From: JABJMC01 sp964459205
Lineage (GTDB): Bacteria > Patescibacteriota > Gracilibacteria > UBA1369 > UBA12473
Assembly (NCBI GenBank): GCA_964459205.1
Contig: CAYWKJ010000034.1
Location: forward strand, 1 to 12,323
Direction: 5' to 3'
Length of the DNA stretch: 12,323 nt
The stretch's first letter is position 1, and every line of letters begins with the position of its first letter. Position numbers and translations under genes: made by a program. Under the pieces are notes generated by a model. The model had not been told where the DNA came from, searched no databases, and saw only the letters and a program-made list of their open reading frames with translations. Shown here one piece after another: positions 6,873-12,027 of the stretch.

Positions 6873-7337
6873 TTAAGATTTTTTAGGTTCAGTAGTTTTT
6901 TTAGCGGCCTCCTTTTTTGGAGCCTTTTTAGGCTTAGCCTCTTCAGTTTTCTCAGCTTTTTCAGTTTCAGCTGGCTTGTCTTCTTTCTTAGCTGTCTTAG
7001 GTTTTGCCCCGGCGGTAGCTTCAACTTTGACTGTCACGTGAGATGTTCTTTTTAGAATCGGGTGAGCTCGTCCGCGAGAGACAGGTTGGAAACGCTTATA
7101 AGTTGGGCCTTGAGTAACAATAATTTCTTTAATTGTGAGTGTCCCGATATCTTGTTTAAAGTTGTTTTCAGCGTTGCTAGCAGCAGATTGAATAACTTTG
7201 TAGAGTACTTTAGCTGCTTTTTTAGGGGTAAATTTAAGGATGTCGAGAGCTTCAGAAACTGGTTTACGACGGACCATTTCAGCAACTAGGCTGACTTTTT
7301 TAGGAGAGATACGAGTTTTTCGAAGGTGTGCAATCAT
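6873..7337 (-). CDS. rplV: 50S ribosomal protein L22 with lysine/glutamate-rich tail
   Basis: L22 contacts all domains of 23S rRNA, and its beta hairpin lines the nascent-peptide tunnel. The 154-aa product has a normal core in residues 1-108: LRKTRISPKKVSLVAEMVRR, then ALDILKFTPKKAAKVLYKVIQSA, then the hairpin region with TQGPTYKRFQPVSRGRAHPI and RTSHVTVKVE. After residue 109 there is a low-complexity tail of about 45 residues rich in Lys, Ala, Glu and Pro (AKPKTAKKEDKPAETEKAEK and so on), probably disordered. Some other bacteria also carry tails here. It begins 5 nt after S19. Confidence 0.97.
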   Translation of the reverse strand: MIAHLRKTRISPKKVSLVAEMVRRKPVSEALDILKFTPKKAAKVLYKVIQSAASNAENNFKQDIGTLTIKEIIVTQGPTYKRFQPVSRGRAHPILKRTSHVTVKVEATAGAKPKTAKKEDKPAETEKAEKTEEAKPKKAPKKEAAKKTTEPKKS

Positions 7338-7342
7338 AATTA

Positions 7343-7612
7343 TTATTTAGCTAGTCTGCCGCCATGTCCTTTAAATTTACGAGTTGGAGAGAATTCTCCG
7401 AGGCGGTGTCCAACCATTTGTTCAGTGATAAATACAGGGATGTGTTGTTGCCCGTTGTGAACAGCAATAGTGTGCCCAACAAACTCAGGAGCAATAACAC
7501 TTTCTCGAGCCCAGGTTTTAATAACCTTTTTTTGGTTGTTGTCGTTTTGAAGCGCAATCTTTTTGAGTAGCTTCGGATCAACGTATGGGCCTTTTTTAGA
7601 ACTTCGAGACAT
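7343..7612 (-). CDS. rpsS: 30S ribosomal protein S19
   Basis: S19 is in the head of the 30S subunit, forming a complex with S13 near the A-site tRNA. The 89-aa product is canonical: MSRSSKKGPYVDPKLLKKIA, then KKVIKTWARESVIAPEFVGHTIAVHNGQQHIPVFITEQMVGHRLGEFSPTRKFKGH in pieces typical of the family, and a short end (GGRLAK). It lies 3 nt after L2 and 5 nt before L22. Nothing unusual is seen. Confidence 0.98.
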   Translation of the reverse strand: MSRSSKKGPYVDPKLLKKIALQNDNNQKKVIKTWARESVIAPEFVGHTIAVHNGQQHIPVFITEQMVGHRLGEFSPTRKFKGHGGRLAK

Positions 7613-7615
7613 AAT

Positions 7616-8470
7616 TTAAGACGTTTTAATAAGGTTTCTGCCTTTACGATCGCGAATGCGATAAATACTGGTCTTGGATTTGCGTTTGCGGGTTTTTACA
7701 CCAAGCGCTGGCAATCCCCAAGGCGTTTTTGGATGTTTCATACCAATTGGGTTTGATCCTTCACCACCACCATGTGGGTGATCGCAAGGGTTCATAACCT
7801 TACCACGAACTTGTGGACGCTTTCCTTTCCAGCGGTTACGGCCAGCTTTTCCGATTTTAATGTTACTAAATTCAGAATTACTAACAGTTCCGACAGTGGC
7901 GAAAGCGTGTTTGTGAACAAAACGCACTTCTCCAGAAGGCAATTGGATTTGAGCCATTTTGCTTTCCAGGGAAACAAGTTTTGCAGAGGTGCCGGCGGAA
8001 CGTACGATTTTCCCACCACGACCTGGTGTTAGTTCGATGTTGTAGATATGAAAACCAACTGGAATGCTTTGGACATGCATGCGATTTCCAGGTTTGATTT
8101 TAGTGTGCTCAGCTGTAAGGATTTTATCGCCAACCTTGATTTTTTCAGGAGCAAGGTGATAACGCTTGTCACCATTTTTGTAAACAACAAGCATAATGTA
8201 GGCGTTTCGGTTTGGATCGTACTCTACAGAGTCAACGCGGCCTTCGATGTTTAGATTTTTGGTGCGATTAAAATCAACTTCACGGTAGTGAGATTTAGCT
8301 CCTCCTCCACGGTGGCGTACAGTAATGCGTCCTTGGTTATTGCGACCAGATCCACGCTTTTTGGATTTCACAAGCGCTTTTAGAGGTTTCTTAGTGGTGA
8401 CTTCAGAGAAGTCGGAAACACTCATTTGTCGTCGTCCCGGTGTTGTTCCTTTAACTTTGCGTACCGCCAT
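7616..8470 (-). CDS. rplB: 50S ribosomal protein L2
   Basis: L2 is needed for subunit association and peptidyl-transferase activity. The 284-aa product has the N-terminal OB domain with KKRGSGRNNQGRITVRHRGGG and YREVDFNRTK. A SH3-like middle region has PGRGGKIVRSAGTSAKLVS, and the C-terminal region has GRNRWKGKRPQVRGKVMNP. The highly conserved loop is NPCDHPHGGGEG at 227-238, with the functional histidine corresponding to E. coli His229 at position 231; the usual Val is Cys here. It starts 6 nt after L23 in a pyrimidine gap (TTTCCC). Confidence 0.98.
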   Translation of the reverse strand: MAVRKVKGTTPGRRQMSVSDFSEVTTKKPLKALVKSKKRGSGRNNQGRITVRHRGGGAKSHYREVDFNRTKNLNIEGRVDSVEYDPNRNAYIMLVVYKNGDKRYHLAPEKIKVGDKILTAEHTKIKPGNRMHVQSIPVGFHIYNIELTPGRGGKIVRSAGTSAKLVSLESKMAQIQLPSGEVRFVHKHAFATVGTVSNSEFSNIKIGKAGRNRWKGKRPQVRGKVMNPCDHPHGGGEGSNPIGMKHPKTPWGLPALGVKTRKRKSKTSIYRIRDRKGRNLIKTS

Positions 8471-8476
8471 GGGAAA

Positions 8477-8773
8477 TTATTTAGACTTAGAGAATTTATA
8501 GATATCAATAGTTTTGCCAGGTTCTAACGTGATAGTTGCTTTCTTAACGCGGTCACGTTTTTTGATCTCACGTCCGCGTCCAACTAGACGAACCTTAGAT
8601 GGTGTTGGGCGAACATTTACACTTTTTACATTAACGCCATAAAGTAATTTGATTGCGTTTTTAACATCGATTTTAGTTGCTTTTGGGTGAACAATGAAGG
8701 TGTAGCGACCTTCTGCGTCGCGCGTAGTTTTTTCGCTGAGGACCGGTTTTTGAATTACGTAGTGTAAATCCAT
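8477..8773 (-). CDS. rplW: 50S ribosomal protein L23
   Basis: L23 sits at the exit tunnel and is the main ribosomal contact for trigger factor, SRP and the translocon. The 98-aa product has the IQKPVLSEKTTRDAEGRYTF start, then HPKATKIDVKNAIKLLYGV and VKSVNVRPTPSKV, and a C-terminal PGKTIDIYKF, all typical of the family. It follows L4 with a 3-nt gap (TAA TAA ATG, in effect a doubled stop next to the start) and precedes L2 by 6 nt. Confidence 0.97.
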   Translation of the reverse strand: MDLHYVIQKPVLSEKTTRDAEGRYTFIVHPKATKIDVKNAIKLLYGVNVKSVNVRPTPSKVRLVGRGREIKKRDRVKKATITLEPGKTIDIYKFSKSK

Positions 8774-8776
8774 TTA

Positions 8777-9406
8777 TTAAGCTTTTAGAAAAGTCTCTTC
8801 CAACTTAGGAAGAGAGCTTTTTAAGAATACTAGAGATTGGTACTTGAGAACGTCTTGAATATTAAGGTAATTAGCTAGAACAGTCTTTACCTTAGGAAGA
8901 TTGCGAGATGATTTTTGAATAACTTCGTTTTTTTCTGGAATAACAAAGAGAGCGTTGCGTTCAACTGGTAGTTTGTCGATCATGGCCGCGAATTCTTTAG
9001 TTTTAGTCTCTTTGGCATCGTATTTTTCTACCACTAAAATCTGTTTGTCGCTAGCCTTACTAGAAAGAGCAGAGAAAAGAGCTTTGCGACGTTGTTTTTT
9101 AGGCATCATCTTGGTGAAATTGCGAGTGTTGCGAGGTCCAAATACGATTCCTCCACCACGATGGATAGGACCACGAGTGGATCCAGTACGAGCACGACCA
9201 GTTCCTTTTTGACGGTGAGGTTTGCGACCTCCACCTCTAATTTCACCACGAGTCTTAGTGTGAGCAATCGGGCTTCGAGAGTTAGCTTGTTGAAGAATAA
9301 GCATTTGGTGAATTAGGCCTTCGTTTACTTCAATTCCAAAGATATCCTTATTAAGGGTTACTTCCCCCTTTTTTTCTCCAGTTTGTGTATAAACAGTTGC
9401 TTTCAT
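8777..9406 (-). CDS. rplD: 50S ribosomal protein L4
   Basis: L4 lines the nascent-peptide tunnel. In gammaproteobacteria it also represses the S10 operon by acting on the mRNA leader. The 209-aa product has the N-terminal domain start NKDIFGIEVNEGLIHQMLIL, then the tunnel loop residues with RGEIRGGGRKPHRQKGTGRARTGS and RGGGIVFGPRNTRNF, and KKQRRKALFSALSSK. Length is normal. Whether this L4 controls the leader structure at 10621-10672 is not known from sequence; its autoregulation outside gammaproteobacteria is not general. It starts 8 nt after L3. Confidence 0.97.
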   Translation of the reverse strand: MKATVYTQTGEKKGEVTLNKDIFGIEVNEGLIHQMLILQQANSRSPIAHTKTRGEIRGGGRKPHRQKGTGRARTGSTRGPIHRGGGIVFGPRNTRNFTKMMPKKQRRKALFSALSSKASDKQILVVEKYDAKETKTKEFAAMIDKLPVERNALFVIPEKNEVIQKSSRNLPKVKTVLANYLNIQDVLKYQSLVFLKSSLPKLEETFLKA

Positions 9407-9414
9407 TTATAAAT

Positions 9415-10002
9415 TTAGGATTTTTTTCGAATAATAACGAGGCCGCCATTAGCGCCAGGAACAGCACCTCTGATTCCAAGAAGGTTTTTCTCGGGATCAA
9501 TATAGGCGATAGTAGAATTTACTAGGGTTACTTGTTTATTACCCATTTGGCCAGGCATTTTTTTGCCTTTTAATACGCGAGCCGGTTTGGCACACATACC
9601 AATTGAGCCTGGTTCACGATGGTGGTGTGAACCATGAGTCTCTGGACCACGGGAAAAGTTGTGGCGTTTAATAACACCAGCAAATCCTTTACCCTTAGAA
9701 ACACCAGTAACTTTTACACTTTCACCCTCTTCAAAGATGTCGACTTTAACTTCGTCACCAAGATTTCGGGCTTCCTCGTTTTCAAGGGTCTTAAATTCGC
9801 GAGCGAAGTGAAATTTCTTGGTCTTTTTAGGTTTAGCCAACGCATTAAAGCCGAGGACTATCGCCGGATATCCGTCCTTTTCAGGAGTCTTTACTTGAGT
9901 GACAACATTAGGAGTGCACTCGACAACTGTAAGGGGGATCACGCGGCCATCATCTTGGATGATGCGGGTCATACCGATTTTTCGACCGAGAATACCAGAC
10001 AT
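9415..10002 (-). CDS. rplC: 50S ribosomal protein L3
   Basis: L3 is one of the first proteins to bind 23S rRNA and lies near the peptidyl-transferase centre. I start it at the ATG at 10002, giving 195 aa, because the family begins with MSGILGRKIGMTRI. The reading frame is open upstream to an ATG at 10035, but those 11 residues (MVKTLYNLYLI) are not homologous and the inner start is better. Motifs include KGKGFAGVIKRHNFSRGP, the THGSHHHREPGSIG region and GKKMPGQMGNKQVT, where Gln152 matches the residue methylated by PrmB in E. coli. The middle acidic segment (ENEEARNLGDEV) is also expected. It follows S10 after an unusual 137-nt spacer. Confidence 0.96.
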   Translation of the reverse strand: MSGILGRKIGMTRIIQDDGRVIPLTVVECTPNVVTQVKTPEKDGYPAIVLGFNALAKPKKTKKFHFAREFKTLENEEARNLGDEVKVDIFEEGESVKVTGVSKGKGFAGVIKRHNFSRGPETHGSHHHREPGSIGMCAKPARVLKGKKMPGQMGNKQVTLVNSTIAYIDPEKNLLGIRGAVPGANGGLVIIRKKS

Positions 10003-10139
10003 AATTAGGTAGAGGTTATAAAGGGTTTTGACCATATTTGGCCTCCGCCCTCTTCCCTGATGGACAGGGAAATTAACAGATTTCAGCCCGCCTAGACTAA
10101 CGGGGGTGACTCCCTAAGTCAAGGTTTTTTTAGACTTTT
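10003..10139 (-). other. Structured 137-nt spacer between S10 and L3
   Basis: This is by far the longest gap in the operon. On the minus strand it holds inverted repeats: TTCCCTG/CAGGGAA (7 bp, 5-nt loop; 10053-10071) and TGACT/AGTCA (5 bp, 5-nt loop; 10107-10121). A C-rich/G-rich pair, CCCG/CGGG, also occurs at 10087-10104. None is followed by a T-run, so these are not classical terminators. No open reading frame is supported here. The segment could be a separate leader for L3 and the following genes, or an RNA-processing site. The pairings are seen; the role is inferred. Confidence 0.5.
10053..10071 (-). other. Perfect hairpin in the S10-L3 spacer
   Basis: The arms TTCCCTG and CAGGGAA form a perfect 7-bp stem with a 5-nt loop. 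It lies about 50 nt upstream of the L3 start. No U-run follows it in either direction, so an intrinsic terminator is unlikely. Confidence 0.6.
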
Positions 10140-10592
10140 TTAAGTAGAAATCATTTTAATCTCAATATCTACACCAGCTGGCAGGCTGAGACCAGATAGA
10201 GATTCAATGGTTTTGGGGGTGCTTTCCGTGATATCGAGTAATCGTTTGTGAGTACGGATTTCAAATTGTTCGCGAGAGGTTTTGTGAACAAAAGTAGACT
10301 TATTAACCGTGAATTTTTCGATTTTAGTTGGAAGGGGAATTGGACCAGAAATAACAGCTCCACTGCGTTCCGCTGTTTCTATAATAAGGCGAGTTGTGTC
10401 GTCGATAACCTTGTGGTCGAAAGCTTTGATCTTAATACGGATGCGTTGTTTGGCGGTAGAAGTCTCTTTTTTGGAGTCTTTAGCGGCTTGTTCTTTAGTT
10501 TTAGCTTTGGTGGAGGCTTTTTTTGGAGTTACTTTTTTGGGTGCAGCTTTCTTAGGAGCTGCTTTTTTAGTGGTTTTTTTTGCTGCTGGCAT
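10140..10592 (-). CDS. rpsJ: 30S ribosomal protein S10 with lysine-rich N-terminal extension
   Basis: S10 is a 30S head protein; with NusB it also takes part in transcription antitermination. The 150-aa product is longer than the usual 100-105 aa. Residues 1-48 are a Lys/Ala/Pro/Thr-rich extension of histone-H1-like composition, with APKK-type units. The S10 core begins about residue 49: QRIRIKIKAFDHKVIDDTTR, TAERSGAVISGPIPLPTKIEKFTV, the STFVHKTSREQFEIRTHKRL block and LPAGVDIEIKMIST at the end. I retain the long start since the only ATG in frame upstream of the core is the one at 10592. It is the first gene of the operon, and the preceding leader folds into a possible attenuator. Confidence 0.96.
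   Translation of the reverse strand: MPAAKKTTKKAAPKKAAPKKVTPKKASTKAKTKEQAAKDSKKETSTAKQRIRIKIKAFDHKVIDDTTRLIIETAERSGAVISGPIPLPTKIEKFTVNKSTFVHKTSREQFEIRTHKRLLDITESTPKTIESLSGLSLPAGVDIEIKMIST
10518..10562. repeat. rpsJ: 15-bp-period repeat in rpsJ extension
   Basis: Residues 11-25 of S10 are three pentapeptides of the form [AVT]-[AT]-P-K-K (AAPKK, AAPKK, VTPKK), each encoded by 15 bp. The DNA copies are diverged, so this is an old or codon-diversified repeat rather than a recent slippage product. Confidence 0.6.
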
Positions 10593-10614
10593 GGTTTTTT
10601 GAGGTTAAAGATAC

Positions 10615-10641
10615 AAAAATAGCCGCCCATCTCGGCCGGCT
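10615..10641 (-). terminator. Intrinsic terminator-like hairpin in the rpsJ leader
   Basis: Minus-strand RNA 5'-AGCCGGCC-GAGAT-GGGCGGCT-3' forms seven base pairs with one G-G mismatch and a 5-nt loop (10621-10641). It is followed at once by AUUUUUG (T-run at 10615-10619). This looks like an intrinsic terminator placed 22 nt before the rpsJ ATG. A terminator in front of an essential operon suggests attenuation rather than constitutive termination. Confidence 0.6.
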
Positions 10642-10672
10642 AAGTAGTCTTAGTTGTTTGTGGGCTGAGATG
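10628..10672 (-). promoter_or_regulatory. Alternative (antiterminator-like) pairing in the rpsJ leader
   Basis: Minus-strand CATCTCAGCC (10663-10672) can pair with GGCCGAGATG (10628-10637): six pairs, an A-C mismatch and three more pairs. The region between contains a nested stem, CTAAG-ACTA-CTTAG. This pairing takes up the loop and part of both arms of the terminator hairpin, so the two structures are mutually exclusive. That is the layout of a transcription attenuator; function is inferred. Confidence 0.5.
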
Positions 10673-10700
10673 TCCCGCCATCTGATAACAGGTAGGCGAG

Positions 10701-10739
10701 GAAGAAGTTAAAAGCAACTTCTTCGTTTTGTTGCTTAAC
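10701..10739 (-). other. Upstream leader hairpins with two alternative folds
   Basis: GAAGAAGTT/AACTTCTTC form a perfect 9-bp stem with a 6-nt loop (10701-10724). A competing stem pairs GTTAAGCAAC (10730-10739) with GTTGCTT..AAC (10707-10718, two-base bulge). Both cannot form at once. No T-run marks it as a terminator in the direction of the operon. Confidence 0.45.
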
Positions 10740-10740
10740 C

Positions 10741-10769
10741 CTTTTAAAGGAAAGATTTAGGGAGGTCAA
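10741..10769 (-). promoter_or_regulatory. Second possible promoter for the S10 operon
   Basis: Minus strand TTGACC (10764-10769), 17-bp spacer, TAAAAG (10741-10746). The -35 matches five of six bases, the -10 only four. It is weaker than the site at 10810-10837 and would give a shorter leader of about 140 nt, starting inside the upstream hairpin region. Confidence 0.3.
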
Positions 10770-10789
10770 TTAATCAGAGGCCTTAGGGG

Positions 10790-10817
10790 TTGACAGGAGT
10801 AATTAAACTGTTATAAT
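10790..10817 (+). promoter_or_regulatory. Consensus sigma70-type promoter for the 255-aa gene
   Basis: Perfect TTGACA (10790-10795) and TATAAT (10812-10817) hexamers, 16 bp apart. The predicted transcript starts near 10824, leaving a leader of only about 22 nt before the ATG at 10846. Both hexamers match the consensus exactly, so strong constitutive transcription is likely. Confidence 0.8.
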
Positions 10818-10837
10818 GATCTTCAAGAAAGTGTAAA
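10810..10837 (-). promoter_or_regulatory. Likely S10-operon promoter overlapping the divergent promoter
   Basis: Minus strand TTTACA (10832-10837), 16-bp spacer, TATAAC (10810-10815); each hexamer matches five of six consensus bases. Its -10 overlaps the plus-strand TATAAT by four bases, so RNA polymerase probably cannot occupy both. Predicted start near 10803. Confidence 0.5.
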
Positions 10838-10845
10838 CATGTTTT

Positions 10846-11613
10846 ATGGCTTCAGTTTCTGTAGTCTCAAAATTTCCTAGCAGGAAAGTGATTGCTGACA
10901 TTCATGAATTGCCAGCGGCGACTCATGATGTCACTAGATTTATTCACCAAACTGCTGAACAGATTGCAAATTCCCTTCAAGGAGGAGGGGTTTCTTTGAA
11001 CATTGCCAATGCCGATCCCACTGAGATTGCTAAATTTGAAAAGGCAAATGAAATTTTATCTAGCCAGGGCAAACCTGAAATTGAGATGTTTGGCGAAGAG
11101 ATAAAGCCCGATATTGCCGATATAAATCACCGAATTTTGGATAAGGTTTTGAGTCAAACAAGAAATGCTTTTAAGAAGTTTGTGGCTGGAGTTAGAAGCG
11201 AGGATCTTGTTGAAGAATATAACTCTTATATTGCTCCGCGTGGTAAGTCGTTTGAGGATTGTCATTCGTGGGAAAATATTGGGGTAACAGATGCAGATGA
11301 TTCTATTCGGAGGCGAGTGACAGGGCTTTTGGATGAAGTTATGAAGGATAATAAACAAAGGTTATACGAAGAGGTTTTACCTGGATTTAATGATAGCCCT
11401 GGCATGAAGGATGATAAGAGTAAGGTTCGCGGTGTTTTGATTAGTATGTTGAGTAATTTTGTGCGTGGGATTTACTATAACCATCAAAACGCTGATAAGG
11501 TTGGCGGGCTTAGAAAAAGAGCTGTGGATAACTTAAACAAGCAAGGAAAAGACGGATTCTTTACTAGAGTTGTAACTAAGGTGAAAGATGTTTTTAGGTG
11601 GTTTACTTCTTAG
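10846..11613 (+). CDS. Uncharacterised soluble 255-aa protein
   Basis: I do not recognise this protein. It has no signal peptide and no obvious transmembrane segment, and it appears mostly helical and charged. Visible features are a glycine turn (QGGGVSLNIANADP, about 45-58), a helical stretch rich in Ile/Leu (IADINHRILDKVLSQTRNAFKKFV, in pieces, about 90-113) and a Gly/Asp-containing linker (FNDSPGMKDDKSK). A basic amphipathic C-terminal end (FFTRVVTKVKDVFRWF, 238-253) could touch a membrane. It is divergent from the ribosomal operon and has a consensus promoter but no Shine-Dalgarno. It ends in TAG, unlike the other genes here, which end in TAA, and its 3' end overlaps the next gene by 11 bp. 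An out-of-frame ATG at 10839 is not used in this call. Confidence 0.85.
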   Translation: MASVSVVSKFPSRKVIADIHELPAATHDVTRFIHQTAEQIANSLQGGGVSLNIANADPTEIAKFEKANEILSSQGKPEIEMFGEEIKPDIADINHRILDKVLSQTRNAFKKFVAGVRSEDLVEEYNSYIAPRGKSFEDCHSWENIGVTDADDSIRRRVTGLLDEVMKDNKQRLYEEVLPGFNDSPGMKDDKSKVRGVLISMLSNFVRGIYYNHQNADKVGGLRKRAVDNLNKQGKDGFFTRVVTKVKDVFRWFTS

Positions 11614-12007
11614 GTTTATAAACCGCAGCTACAGTTAATCCAATCAATAGATATTGGACCATTCCATAGATTAACCACTGAAGAGCCATCATAAAAGGAA
11701 TTGGATAAACAACCCACTGGTTGAACATGCCAGTAATTAACATTAGTAAGCCGATGATAAACCCATAGCGAAGACCTTCGAGTAGTCCTTTGTTTTCGTA
11801 ACCTTTTATAAAAATAAAGGTAAAAGTAAGAGAAAAGGCCGCGGCCGTAAGCCACATAACCCACATGTAATCCATCATTTCTGGGCGCCAAACAGATTCA
11901 GTTTCCATATAAGATGCGCCCATTAGCGGTCCATGGATAATAAAGGTGGTGATTTCGTAGACTAAATAAACTGCAAGACTGGCGAGTAGGAATCGTTTAG
12001 TGTTCAT
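11603..12007 (-). CDS. Four-helix integral membrane protein, unknown function
   Basis: The 134-aa product has four hydrophobic segments at about residues 6-24, 46-68, 80-100 and 104-130, separated by short loops; the first loop carries SYMETESVWRPEMMDYMW. The start MNTKRFLLASL resembles a signal anchor, and the end is a short basic tail (YKPKK). I recall similar small proteins of four helices with a WRPEMM motif from uncultured bacteria, but cannot name a family. The gene follows the scramblase gene by 20 nt in the same direction, so they probably form one operon. The gap contains TATCTTTAACC, the same 11-mer as before rpsJ. It ends tail-to-tail with the 255-aa gene with an 11-bp overlap; no intervening terminator is seen. 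Confidence 0.88.
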   Translation of the reverse strand: MNTKRFLLASLAVYLVYEITTFIIHGPLMGASYMETESVWRPEMMDYMWVMWLTAAAFSLTFTFIFIKGYENKGLLEGLRYGFIIGLLMLITGMFNQWVVYPIPFMMALQWLIYGMVQYLLIGLTVAAVYKPKK

Positions 12008-12027
12008 GGTTGGGAGGGTTAAAGATA

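Larger units (their letters stand above)
10593..10803 (-). promoter_or_regulatory. Untranslated leader of the S10 operon
   Basis: If transcription starts from the minus-strand promoter at 10810-10837, about 210 nt of RNA precede rpsJ. The leader contains an upstream hairpin pair (10701-10739) and a terminator/antiterminator pair nearer the gene (10621-10672). The end, TATCTTTAACCTCAAAAAACC before ATG, has no Shine-Dalgarno sequence. No ORF of note is present. It does not match any r-protein leader family that I can recognise by sequence alone. Confidence 0.55.

Noticed and set aside
10003..10035. Extended L3 start at 10035 (MVKTLYNLYLI...)
   Set aside because: The L3 family starts with MSGILGRKIGMT; the extra 11 residues are not homologous, so the ATG at 10002 is preferred.
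10097..10127. TTGACT ... TAGTCT promoter-like pair in the S10-L3 spacer (minus strand)
   Set aside because: The -10 element is poor, and the TTGACT also forms part of an inverted repeat; not enough to call a promoter.
10701..10730. Hairpin followed by GTTTTG as a plus-strand terminator
   Set aside because: No plus-strand gene lies upstream to be terminated, and the T-run is short and interrupted.
10621..10740. tRNA or known small RNA in the rpsJ leader
   Set aside because: No cloverleaf, T-loop or CCA end is present; the pairings fit leader hairpins better.
11590..11640. Bidirectional terminator between the convergent genes
   Set aside because: The genes overlap by 11 bp, and no GC-rich hairpin with a T-run is visible around the junction.
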